A stretch of 64,000 bases of DNA. It comes from Pyrus communis. Lineage: Eukaryota > Streptophyta > Magnoliopsida > Rosales > Rosaceae. The stretch lies in contig NC_084816.1 in the NCBI RefSeq assembly GCF_963583255.1, positions 8,382,600 to 8,446,599 on the forward strand, in the 5' to 3' direction. The translations under genes were made by a program, and so were the position numbers. Below, one piece after another: positions 22,990 through 34,092 of the stretch. How positions within the stretch are numbered: position 1 is the first letter of the stretch; the number at the start of each line of letters is the position of its first letter. A model generated the notes under the pieces. It was not told the origin of the DNA. It saw only the letters and a program-made list of their open reading frames with translations, and ran no database searches.

Positions 22990-23262
22990 CTAAAGAAAAT
23001 TAAGGTTTCATCATAAAATTAATTGATAATATGGAAACTTGCTCAACTTACCTATAAGTACATGCAAAGTAACACGTGGACAACGTAAACGGAGTGATGT
23101 GGAGCCCATGTGACCGTTTGACTTCACACGTGGGATAGCGTGCTCTGATATCATGAAAGAAGCTGAGGTTCCACCATAAAATCAATTGACAATATAAAGA
23201 ATAGCCCAACTTATTTATAAGCCCATGCAATGTTCTCCTCCCATCAATGTGGGATTCATTGT
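22990..23262 (-). mobile_element. TRIM-like miniature retrotransposon
   Basis: Two related direct repeats of about 70-100 bp share AGGTTYCAYCATAAAAT and YTATAAG...CATGCAA (22997-23072 and 23155-23260). The spacer starts beside the complement of TGATATCAGAGCA (about 23134-23146), close to the initiator Met-tRNA primer-binding site. This is the layout of a TRIM on the minus strand. LTR limits are approximate and no TSD was confirmed. Confidence 0.5.
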
Positions 23263-25620
23263 CAATGTTACCAAATAACTAATTCATGATTACTAGTGAA
23301 TTTGTTGGGGAAAGCACCAGACGTTGACACAATTGGGTGAACCACATACATGTTGTGTCTGTGTGTTTGCTTTTGCTTAGTGGTTAATTTGGTATTTCCT
23401 TGCGGTTAGTTTGACTGTTTCCTCACAATAAACCATTGATAATAAGATTCATGAAGGCATTTGAACAATATGCTATGTATGCAATTTAACACCACCTCCA
23501 TCTACCGTTCCCTGTATGTTATAATTTAAGGTGTTGAAATTTGTTGCCATCTCACATGGCAGCATGAACCAACTGTGGGGCAATAACGGGGAAGAACTTT
23601 AATGAGTTTTAGCTTCGTATGCCCTTTTTCTCAAAAATTAAATGTGTGTCCATAATTGTTATCTTTGCTAGTAGTTGCAAGATCCTATATTACACAGACA
23701 CACCATACCCCTCACTAATTATTGATATTATCACCGACCTTTGAAATTGAGTGTGCTATTGACCTGTGCCCAGGAAATTTGTGTGGCATCTTTGGATGCA
23801 CAATGTGATAAGTAGTGCAGTCCAATTGAGCATAGCAATCTAATTGTTTGGCTGCTGCCATGTTGAGTCAGAATCCCACGAAGGAAGAACACAATCCTTT
23901 CTTATTTTGTTCAGTAACAATTGATGAGATGCAGGCAAGATCAGTTGCAACATCCATTTTCTAGTGGAGTTTGCTGGTCGCTAGGACAAGAAAATTGAGC
24001 AAAAAATTGGATTTCTGTCATTTTTTGTTGGTGGATGGGTATTCTTCTTTGCTCTGGTGATAATTAATTATTATTATTATTGTCTTTAATTAAGACTGAG
24101 GAAAATCACATGAAGACAGAGTGAAAACTTTACAGCAAGTATAAATATAAGATGAGTAATTGTCATATTAGTTATCTGCATGCAAGTGCTTGAATTGTTG
24201 GTTATCCAAAAAGTTCATGAATTTAACTTAATCATGGGCATAATAATTATTGCACTCTTTCGACGAATAACAACCACTAATTAGGTGTTTTGGTTTATGG
24301 AAGATAATGGGGCTTTGGTTAGGTTTGGGTAATTATTTAGGTTTTAGTCGTAACATCTTTTCTCAAAAGCAGCACAATTAGGTCAGCAACCCTCCTTATC
24401 AAAGCTTTAATAAAAATCTGTCTGTAGTAAATGTGTCATAATTCAACAGCCATAGAGATGCTTTAGCTAATTTGACTTTAATCACCCAACTCAATTTGTC
24501 ATATCCCAATGCTAATCACGGACATGCAACTTCTTTAGATTTTCTATTAGGGAACACAATACTAATCCGGACAGTAAAATCATTAGGGTTGTTATATATG
24601 ACTGTTTCTAACCTAATTTGTTCAAGTAACTTGATTGTAGACAGATGAGGGTCAAAAACCTAATCTTGAAGGGAATAATTTAACAATGTATCAAGTTATA
24701 AATTAAAAATATATAGGACACAGAGGGCTTGAGTTTTCGGATCTAGAACTTCTTGAAGATTAAAATTTTAATACTATATTGGTTAGTTGTTTCTAACTTT
24801 GTTTAGGTACCTTTAGGTTTTAATATGTTTTAGTATAAATTTTGGTGTGAAATAATACTAATTTTGTTCATAACTTAACCAGATACATTCCCTGCAAACC
24901 AAGCTAGGCCGTTGGTCAAAGTGGGTCCATAGTTTCGTGACTTTTTTTTGGTCGAAACAAGTTTCATGATGACTAGGTTCTCACCAGAAGGAATGATTTG
25001 TGGTCTGACTGGAGCAAATGGACCCATAAAATGTCTCTCAAAAGGAGGTTAAGAAGTTCAGAGGAAGAATATGGGGACTCTGACTAAATCTTTGGGACCC
25101 CATTTTGCTTCCCTTTCTCATTCATGTTGTCACGCTTTTGGAGCTTAATTTATATTTCTTCTCGTGAATTTGTCTACCACCCTCTCAACTCTCAAGTACG
25201 TATGAAGAACTACCAATAGATAAAAGCAAAGAGACAACCTCAAGCCTCTCTCTCAAACCTAGCAGCTTAATTTATGTCATCCGCTAATTACAATTGGAAC
25301 ATTTTTGCTCACCAACATTAACTTTAGGGTATGCTTACAGCTAATTTTATAGCATGCCATGTTCCTTCACTTAACTCTAGTTACCTATTATAATTAGTGG
25401 AAAAAAAAAAAATTCAAACAAACATACATTATCAGTAATATGTGCACTAAAAAATATTTATTTACTCGTTAAGTGGAGAAGTAGTTTACGCTTTCAACCG
25501 TAGCACCTCTCTCTCATGTTAACCAAAAAAAAAAAAAAAAAAAAACCCTCCTTCCAGCCGCTGGCCTACAACTCCTGCTTGGGGCCGGTAGCAGTCACCC
25601 TTTCAACCCTTTCAACCCTT
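23263..25620. other. AT-rich intergenic, no gene seen
   Basis: About 2.4 kb without a convincing coding region, RNA gene or transposon terminus. A-runs lie at about 25400 and 25526-25545. Confidence 0.5.
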
Positions 25621-25624
25621 TTCA

Positions 25625-26301
25625 TTGCAATTGAGACAAAGAATGGGCTTGAGTTATGCGGTGTTTTTTCTTAATTTCTGTTCTCTGCTCGTCTCCACCA
25701 ATTCTGCAACGGAGGCGGCGGTGGATGAACCTTCCTTTAGGGTTTTTAGGCTTTTATGTGTGGCCTCCTTTGTGTCTTTTTGTGTGTATCTTAGCTTTTG
25801 GGCTGAGGTGCATTTTATGTCATTTTTTATTTTGGGAATAGATGAAACATTAGGACTTGGATCCTCTCCTGAGCCCAAGGAGAGGAGAGGATCCTTCTGA
25901 CCAAATGACTTGGACCGTTAAATGAAAATTTAACGGCTACAAACAAGGGTCCCTTTAAAGTTATAATAATAATCTAACGGCCCAAGTCTTTTGGTCTCCT
26001 TTTAAAGTTATAATAATTATAGTCGTTGGATGAAAATTCAACAGCTAAAGTTCTTTGGTCAGGAGGATTCTCTCCTTGGGCTCAGGAAAGGAAAGGATCC
26101 AAATCCGAAACATTATACTCATGTGTTGAATGTGCGTTTGTACCTATTCCAATTTATGGGGCGGTTACTTTTTATTTTTGGGTAACAATGGGGCGGTTGT
26201 TTTTTCACCTGCATGTGCGGAGCCTTTGTAATATGTCCTTTTGGTTTGTTGTAAAAATTCCCATTGACCAAAAAAGTTGGAAGAATAACTGCCTTGATTA
26301 G
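25625..26301 (+). pseudogene. Unidentified open frame split by a MITE
   Basis: A frame opens at 25625 with a hydrophobic N-terminal stretch resembling a signal or membrane segment (AVFFLNFCSLLVS). At 25853 it runs into a MITE. If the MITE and one TSD copy are removed, the frame continues from 26116 to a stop at 26301, giving 137 codons. The product is Phe/Val/Cys-rich and I recognise no family. It may be a small gene broken by the insertion, or chance openness in T-rich DNA. Confidence 0.3.
25853..26106. mobile_element. Mutator-type MITE with 9-bp TSD
   Basis: A 254-bp unit has inverted ends of about 55 bp (GGACTTGGATCCTCTCC... and its inverse ...GGAAAGGATCCAAATCC). A perfect 9-bp TSD GAAACATTA lies at 25844-25852 and 26107-26115. 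The interior repeats an AACGGC / GACCAAA pattern and does not encode protein. Confidence 0.88.
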
Positions 26302-26725
26302 TCTTCCTTGTTCGTTTCTTTTTCTGATTACTTTTTCTGTTTAAAGTTTGATTCAAGATGGTGAGTCAAATATTATGGCTCCGAAAGTACACGAAATTTT
26401 TCATTTTATTCTAATTTCTTTTTTTTATATCCTTCTTATGTTAAGATACAAATGTCATGCAAAAGCACATATACTTTTGAATCGACATTGGGTTTTAGCT
26501 TGTAAACTTTATGCACGTAAGGTTTTATTTAAATACTTGTTAACTTTTCAGATGCACGAGAAATTAGTTTTCCATGGAATTCAATGATCAGTCAAGTTAA
26601 ACATCTTCATGTTACTCTTTGAAATTGCTTCTCAGAATCTCCTAAATTAATTCATATTTCAAGTTCATTGTTCCTTCCATCTGATCAAATTTATTAGAAA
26701 ATTAAGTTTTTTTTTTTTTTTTTTT
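26302..26725. other. Intergenic, no gene seen
   Basis: AT-rich, ending in a T-run just before the SINE. An open frame at 26348-26587 has no recognisable features. Confidence 0.4.
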
Positions 26726-26887
26726 ACGAGGTGATATAGTCTAGTGGTATTCCTCTCCACTAATAAGTGAGAGGTGTTATGTTCGATTCTCACGAAAGAC
26801 AATTTCAATCAAATTATTGCTAACACATTATGAGACTTAGCAAACTCTCCCATCATGTAGATAATATCATTTGTTGAAAAAATAAAA
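26726..26887 (+). mobile_element. SINE, copy 2
   Basis: Same family as 257-416: TAGTCTAGTGGTATTC head, GTTCGATTCTC B-box-like block, GATAATATCATTTGTTG end and A-rich tail. Confidence 0.65.
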
Positions 26888-27331
26888 GCTAAAAAATAAA
26901 AATTCAAACTTGAATACAAGAGACCGAGTAAAGTTCTGGCCGACCTATCTCACCCACGTACAAAAAAAATAAAGTAAATTAAGCTTTAGACAAGGCTTTG
27001 AGGATTTGAAATGGAAGTGGAATTTTGTAAGGCCCAGATTCCATATTTGGATCACCAAAATAAAATATTAGAAGGTAGGCCCAAAATGAGCTCAGTTCTC
27101 AACAGTAAGCATTACATTATTCGCATATGAGCATCCCTCTTTGAAAAATGTAAAACCTGGTCCAGTGGTCCTTATTATAAGTTGGAACAGATGCTAAAAA
27201 TTTCTTCACCTTCAAAGCAATAATTATAAGTACGTAAGTACAAATTGCCCTCTGACAGTTAAATGCGGTCTCCTAGTTTATCAACATTTATATGAATTAC
27301 ATTTGACCATCATATTGTGATTCTACCAAGA

Positions 27332-27366
<35 letters not shown>

Positions 27367-27424
27367 TTTACTTCATAGCTCATTCATTCACGTCTATGTT
27401 AAAACCTAAGTTGCGAGAACTCTC
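26888..27424. other. AT-rich intergenic with (TA)n, no gene seen
   Basis: A TA dinucleotide run lies at about 27344-27368. No coding signal was found. Confidence 0.5.
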
Positions 27425-27660
27425 CAATCATTCCTCATCAACAGAAAAATCAGGTTCTGCTGTCTTATGCAATGAACTTACACCCCGGAATCTGACCCTG
27501 AATGCTCTCTCATTGTCAGCCTGTCAAGTGCTTGCAACTAGCCTTGGGATGTAAAGTCTTATGAATTGGGATGCTACAAACTTCAACTTACTAAGAAAAT
27601 CCTGTTCATTTACCCAAAAAAATAAATAAATAAATAAATCTTGCTCCAGTGTGAATAGCC
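27425..27660 (-). pseudogene. CNGC15 relic (rearranged fragments)
   Basis: The segment aligns by eye with the intact CNGC15 gene at 34093-37632 in the same orientation. 27425-27545 matches the last-exon end including the stop region (34088-34215; shared CAACAGAAAAATCAGGTTC). 27553-27585 matches a later part of the same exon (about 34398-34430; AACTGGGATGCTAC-like). 27590-27655 matches exon 2 around 37146-37185 (TTACTAAGAAAATC, TGAATAG), interrupted by an ATAA repeat. Exons 3-6 are missing, so it is a deleted partial copy without function. Confidence 0.75.
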
Positions 27661-28643
27661 GCATGCTTACTTAAGTAATACGAATTAAAATCATTTTAAT
27701 TCTTGAGTTCCATGCATTTTTTTTAAATATACATATGAGAATCATTTTGCTTATAAATTTTTCCACGTGCTTTCTAACACGTAAGAAATTTGAAAACTAT
27801 TAACTTCTCCTTAAAATCCGTTATCAAATACCTAACACTACACCACAAACCACTTTTTATAGCATTCAATAAATCCTCTAGAAAGTATTCCATAGTGTTT
27901 TCTCCAATGTTATAGTAGGCCATGCTATAGAAAGTGCAAAATGCTATAAAATAAATTTTTTTTTTATAGCATTTGAATAATCTTTCAATTTTGTTTACAA
28001 ATAAAATTAATTGAACTAAGCAATACAAAGGATTTGAAATCATGAATGAGAAAACATCAATGAAAGCATCATTCCCTCACTCGTTGAAAATAATAGAAAT
28101 CAAAGTCACTCAATGATGAAAATTTCTCAAAATAGACCGCAGCAACATGTAATCAGCATAGGCAGACTATTTTTGGCTCAACGAAAACTGAAAAATGAAA
28201 AGAAACAACCAAAGGAGAATTCTAAAAAATGATCAAATCCGATTGCATGTAGTAACATTTGATAAAATCTAATAATGTTGATAAAGAAAGAGTCATTATT
28301 CCTAGCAACATTCTTTGGATTGGATCTTTCGAACTGATAAGTGCAACATAAAGCTTCTTTTAATATCCGATATTCACATCACAATCCATGTCTTCACGGA
28401 TCCCAGTGTTTCTCCCATTCACTGAAACTGACAAAGTTTTCCAATTGAATTTCCACCACCCTTTCTCAAATTTTGAGTTTGCCATCATAATCGAAGCCAA
28501 TAGTACTTAAATCTCGTTAGAAACAATCATACTGCTGCTAGTATCATATAATTAACAATAACAGTACCGCAAACAAAAAATAATTGGACAATAAACCCCG
28601 CACATTCACACAACTTGATTGTACAAATGCAAAACTCACTTCT
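27661..28643. other. Intergenic with a lone CACTA-like end
   Basis: A CACTACACCACAAACCACTT block at 27838 followed by repeated TTATAGCATT motifs (to about 27975) looks like the end of a CACTA or related element. No matching right end was identified. The rest holds no gene that I can see. Confidence 0.4.
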
Positions 28644-30872
28644 TGACACACCCCGATCCAAAAATTGGGGCGTGCTGGCCGTCACGTGAGGATGACGTAG
28701 CCAAGTGCGCAATGCGGAAGTAAAAGAGTGAAAATACGAGAAAAATAAAGTCGACAAGATAATTTACAATAAAAAGATCAGTGAGTGATAGCGACAAACA
28801 TGGAAGGAGAAATGCAAAGTAAAAGTTCAAGTATCCTAGGTGCAGTCCAGAATAAACAATACTACACAAGCGTTAACTAGAAAGTCCTACATGGAGGGTG
28901 CTCTATCAAAAATGCCTCGATGCCTCTTTCGAGACCCACGTCCTCGCTACCTAAAACCTGGAGGGGCTCAAAGCAGAAAATGTGAGTGGGCAAAAACAAA
29001 GTTTGTTTTTCAAACCATTTCAATATCAAGTAATAACCCCTCTATAAAATCCGTATACTTTCCAAAAAATATTATACATACTCGTATATCAAATCATGCT
29101 AAAACGATAAAGCTCAAATATGCCATGCCAAAATATGCCGTGTCAGAATATCCAAACAAATAGTATAAGCATCAAGCAGGTGAGATAAAACAAATCAAAA
29201 TATGCCAATAATATCAGTACGTCAGCTGGAGTCACCTAAAGTGACCTGTACGGTTGAAACTATAGCTCCTCAACCACTATCCTGCACACGAGTCGAAACC
29301 ACCTAAAGTGGTCTGTACGACATGCTAGTATGTCTACTTACGCTCAGTGTTACGATCACGTGAAGGCTGTGCGATGTATCGCAAGCCATCTACGAGTCGG
29401 AACCACCTAAAGTGGTCTGTACTATAGGCTGACACCTGCCTTGGATCCAAGGTGAGCTTACAGTACGGGAGGTGAACGATCACGTGAAGGCTAGGCCCTA
29501 CTTTGGAGGAGCACAATCACCGAGATGTAGGAATATAAGCTATAACTCAATCTTATCAACACCACATCTATCACTAACAACATACTCACCTGACTTACCT
29601 GAGCCTCCGCAGCACTAAAGCATAACCAACATAATCACAATAATAATATCGACGATATTCGACATGGCATTTCAATTATAAAATCCTTAAAACGTAATTT
29701 CTGGAAAGATACCAATCAATATAATATATACTGGAAAAAAAAGCTCACTCACTGATACGTAGAAGGATCGTAAGCCCCGAGCCTCGCGTGGCTGCGCTCG
29801 TCCTCTGGATAGTCCTCACCTATATGCGAAACAACTATATAAACATCAAATTAACGCACATAACCAACCTTAGGTAATAACTTCTCATATATTGCTCAAA
29901 TGAGGTGTTTGAATATACCAACAGGCTCTACACAACCTCACGAACATCCCCATATTTTTAAAATAATTTTCTGACCTCTCACGCGCCGCCATACGCCAAC
30001 CAAGGCACGACCAGATGAGCCGGCCACGCGCGGGCACGTGCCTGGCACGCGTGTGGAAACCCTAACGCCGTTAGGGAATATTCCGTTAAAACCCTAACAT
30101 AAGTTAACGACCATTACCTGATACCGTTAGAATATTCCGTTAACTCTGACGGAATATTTGCCTCATTCTCCAGTGAACCTCGTCGATCGCCGCCGTCTGC
30201 AACTCAAAATTTCGTCGGTTTCTGGAAAAACTTCAAACCTTAATATCTTCTTCATTTCTCAACCAAATTCCATGAAATTTGTACCAAAATGAAGCTTACA
30301 ACAAGTAGAACAAAACCTTACCACTTTTTGGAACTTAAATCCAATGGAATCTCACCGGAGGAACCTCGATAATCCGGCCAAACCTATAACTCGATGAACT
30401 TGAGCTTCCCAATGTCCAAAACACTTCAAAATTACTCCCCCAAGCTTTGTGAAGACGTCCTAAAGCTTCCTACAACCTCAAAACTCAATGAAACCTCCGC
30501 TATCACAAGTGCATGAACAGTGCACCAAAACTGGGTTCTAGGGTTCTCAGGTTTTCAAAGGTTTCACGTCCTAAAAATGGTATAGATGAGTTCCTAGGCT
30601 TGCAAGAAGTTCAAAACTAACCTTCAAACCTTCGATCCATACGTGGAACGTTATCTTCGAAGTTTGTTCGTACGATAAGGAAGAAAATGGAAGAAAGTCT
30701 GAGAGATAAGGGAGAGAGAAAGGTCCACGAGTGTGTGTGTATGGGTGTATGGTCCAAATGGCAGCCCACCAACCAAAACAAAACAAACAACACTTTACAA
30801 CGCCAATTAACGTCCAAGGGCAAAATCATCTTTTCACACCTACAGTACAAATAATTCGGGAAGGCTGTCACA
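28644..30872 (-). mobile_element. 3' LTR of the Tekay-type element (copy 3)
   Basis: A 2229-bp unit runs, on the minus strand, from TGTGACAGCC (30872) to GGGGTGTGTCA (28644). It is clearly more diverged from copies 1 and 2 than they are from each other. One intact GGAATATTCC (about 30076) and two decayed relatives (about 30130 and 30150) remain, plus hairpin units around 29225-29425. Confidence 0.85.
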
Positions 30873-30992
30873 ACCTACCTACCTTAAAAAATTTCGCCCC
30901 CAAAATTACACAACAAAACAAACCACTAGTAATCAAAAAAATAAATAGGGATACAAATCTCTCATCCGATCCTCCGTCTCCCAAGTAGCCTC

Positions 30993-32145
30993 CTACACTA
31001 AGTGATTCCTCCACAAAATCTTCACCAAGCGCACTGTCTTGTTCCTCATAACCTTATCTTTCCAGTCTAGAATAGTCACCAACTCCTCATTGTACGCCAA
31101 ATCAGGATTAATTTCCAATAGCTGCGGAGGTAGCCCATGCGATGGATCCAAGACATAGTGACGATGCGTCCAAACGTGAAATACATCGTGCACTCAAGAC
31201 AACTTTGAAGGTAACTCAAATCTATAAGCTACTTCGCTGATCCGCTCAGTGATCACGTACGGTCCAATATACCTAGGACTCAATTTCCCCTTTTTTCGGA
31301 ATCGTACAACACCCTTCCACGGTGACAACTTCAAGAATACCCAATCACCTACTTTATAGGTCCGATCAGTGGCATGTCTGTCCACTAAGCTCTTCTGACG
31401 GTTCTGGGCCGCTTTAGGTCAGACTTGATTACTTGAATATTTTGGGTTGTCTCATCCACTATCTCTGGGCCCTCCAAAACACTTTCACCTACCTCTGACC
31501 AACACAACGGCGTACGATAGGATTTACCATACAATGCCTCGAAATGGGACATATCAAAGCTCGAATGGTAGCTGTTGTTGTAGGCAAACGCCATCAGATC
31601 CAGACGTTTATGCCATGCATCGCCAAACTGCAAAATAGAGGATCTCAGCATATCATTCAGTGTCTGAATGGCCCTCTCAGATTGCCCGTCTGTTTGAGGA
31701 TGATATGCCATACTATACAGTAATCTCAAACCAGAGCTTCTTGAAATGTTGTCCAGAATTTAGAAGTAAATCTTGGATCTCGATCAGAGATGATGCTGAT
31801 TGGTACACCATGGTATTTAACAATCTTCGACACAAAGAGCTCAGCTAACCGTTTCAGGGAAAACTTCTCTTGAACTGGAATAAAATGTGCAGACTTGGTG
31901 AGTAGATCAACCACTACCCAAACACCATCATAACCATTTCGTGTACGGAGAAGCTTATACACGAAATCTATGGTAATATTTTTCCATTTCCACTATGGAA
32001 CGGGAAGTGGCTGCATCCGTCCAAACGGCTTCTTTCTCTCGGCTTTAACCTGCTGGCATACAATACATCTGTTAACATACTCAACAATCTCTCTTTTCAT
32101 ACCCGGCCAATAGTAAAATGGTCGTATGGTATGATACTCAACAAT
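30993..32145 (-). pseudogene. Tekay chromovirus integrase with chromodomain-like tail
   Basis: Minus-strand segments in order: zinc-binding end with RCIVCQQVKAE (about 32045-32080), core with GVWVVVDLLTKSAHFIPVQ, KIVKYHGVP and SDRDPRFTSKFW (31726-31962), YHPQTDGQSERAIQTLNDMLR and the GDAWHKRLDL block (31385-31729), a GPYVITERI block (31194-31385), and a tail HYVLDP...KVMRNKTVRLVKILWRNH (30993-31193) like the chromodomain region. The frame shifts near 31728, and stops occur near 31990 and 31190, so no functional enzyme is encoded. Confidence 0.8.
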
Positions 32146-32251
32146 TCATGTATGTTGTCGATTATAGTTTGAAAACTTGTAGCAAAACGCGGGCATTCCT
32201 GTTAGTTCATACTAAAATGGTCTTGAAAGTGTCACAAGTAGTCAAGCATTC

Positions 32252-32292
32252 CTATGAGAGAGTAATTTGCAGTATAGATCATCCAAATAATT
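32252..32292. repeat. Duplicate of CNGC15 3' flanking sequence
   Basis: About 40 bp (GAGAGAGTAATTTGCAGTATAG...) repeats 34020-34060, just past the CNGC15 stop, with few changes. GCATTCCT precedes both copies. The TIR elements 32296-33975 lie between them. Confidence 0.6.
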
Positions 32293-32295
32293 AAA

Positions 32296-33975
32296 GGTCT
32301 GTTTTGTATCTTATTTGAAAATTTTTATCATTTCTCAAAATATTTATTAAGAACATTTCTTGCAAACAATTTTCTTTAAGACTCAAAAAGTTGATTGGTT
32401 TGCGATTTAAAAATTTTAAATCTTACGACTTAAACTGGATAAAGAGATCTAAAAAGAGGGAGGTCGCAGGAGAGGGAGAAGAGGAGAGAGAAGAAAATAA
32501 AGTAAGAGATGATTGAAGGAAAGAAAAAGAAGAGAGAAAATCAGATGAGATAGAGAGGAAGAGGAGTGAGTCAAAGAACCGAAAGAATGAAGAGAGCGGA
32601 GGACAGACGAACAAGGTAAAAAAAAAAAAATTTAATTTAAAAAAAAAAACAAGAGAGAGATAGATTTGTGGCGCGTTAACATATGGGGAAAAGACATGGC
32701 GGAATGGGAGTCATTCCCCATTCATGATTATTCCTCTGTTTACCAATTCAACCGGAATGCACAGTGTTGCAGGACCCATGTAAAATTAGGATTTCAATTC
32801 CTGATATTGACGGAATTGGATTACTTACACGGAGGTAGTATTTGGATTCCGGGGAGAAGGCTCCATCCGGAATCAAATTTTTCTTCCCAAAGCACCCTTC
32901 ACCTTCAGCACTCCCTTCCATCTTCTCGTTGTCCTCTGCCATCCTCTCCAACAACTTTGTGCTCCTCCTCCGCCGCCTCTCTGCACCCCATGCATTGCCG
33001 TGTCAAACTCTTTCGATTTGGGGCTCGGTTGCTGATTCTAATTCCAAAGATTGCAAATTCAGACTCTCGTTAGAATTTATAGGGGATAAGGATTGCAATT
33101 AGGCATCCTTAAAACACTTGAAAGATCAACCATTCAACGACATATTAGCTTAAATCATTACGTAGAGCCGTATAGGAAAGGTCAGGGCAGAGCATAATCA
33201 AATCAACCAAAAATAAAAATTTGCATAAAAGGCTTACCTTGAATCCTTGATGGTGAGGTAGGGAGGGAGAGCAAAGAATGGTCGGAGTCTCAGGGAGGGT
33301 AGTCGCGGTCAAGCGTGAGTGAGAGAGGGTGAGGATGAGGTGTTTTGTCAGTAGATCAGAGAATGAAGAGGACTGATCAGATTGGATTTAAAAAGACTTA
33401 AAAAGCCTTTCTCACATAAATTAAAAATAAAATAATTTTTTTATTAAAGATAAAACAGATTAGCATATAATATAGATTATTTAGAATAGGGGTATTTTAG
33501 TAATGACATTAGTTTTCATTCTGATTCATGACAATTAGTAAACAACTTATATGGATTCAAATATCATTCCATTAGTAAACAACTTATATGGATTCAAATA
33601 TCATTCCTACTCCGTTTCCAGACAATTTTAGTAAGCAACTTCAATAGGAATCTGATTCTGATTCCACCTCATTTTAATTCCTCCTCAATCTAATTCCTAC
33701 TCAATTCAATTTCTCTCAATTTAATTACGGATTAGTAAACGCGCCATTGGAGTGAGAGGGGATGAGGGAGAGAAGAAGAAAAAAAAGTGAGTTTTAAGTT
33801 TAAAAACTCTAGAAACTCACATTTTCTGTTTTTAGAGAATAAACTATATTTTTTAGTTAGTCTTGAGTTCAGTTTTTTAAAATAGCCTTAACAAACAAGT
33901 TTTAAGGCCTAAAACTTGAAAATTGTTTTTTAGTTTAAAAAATTGGATTCAAGAAGAGTACCAAACATGCCCTGG
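32296..33975. mobile_element. Large TIR-type element containing a nested one
   Basis: The left start GGTCTGTTTTGTATCTTATTTGAA and the inverse of the right end ...TTGGATTCAAGAAGAGTACCAAACATGCCC are similar, as are the inner TTAAGTTT/TTTTAAATCTT blocks. This suggests one non-autonomous unit interrupted by 32669-33746. TSD not found, so the boundaries are uncertain. Confidence 0.4.
32669..33746. mobile_element. Non-autonomous element with TGGCGCG termini
   Basis: It begins TGGCGCGTTAAC and ends GTAAACGCGCCA, an imperfect inverted pair, with 3-bp TSD TTG (32666-32668 and 33747-33749). The 1078-bp interior has GGAAT/ATTCC-rich ends and a 37-bp tandem duplication (about 33535-33608). A 3-bp TSD allows PIF/Harbinger or CACTA type; I cannot decide. 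The open frames at 32666-33102 cross the terminus and are not taken as genes. Confidence 0.65.
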
Positions 33976-34092
33976 ACAATTACATTAAGGCATTCCTGAA
34001 TCTGACTGTATATGTCCTACGAGAGAGTAATTTACAGCATAGATCATCCATTGAAACCTATTTTAAGGCCCCTAGTTGCATGGATTCTCCAT

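Larger units (their letters stand above)
28644..32145 (-). mobile_element. Truncated Tekay-type chromovirus (gypsy)
   Basis: The minus strand carries an integrase followed by a chromodomain-like tail, a purine-rich tract, and a 3' LTR (28644-30872). The integrase and C-terminal pattern fit the Tekay/Del chromovirus group. Everything upstream of the integrase zinc-finger region (gag, protease, RT, 5' LTR) is missing; homology ends near 32145. The 3' LTR defines the family of the two solo LTRs at 7205 and 19339. Confidence 0.82.

Noticed and set aside
32666..33102. 135-codon and 86-codon plus-strand frames
   Set aside because: They start across the terminus of a transposon, are Ser/Pro-rich from C/T-rich DNA, and match no family that I know.
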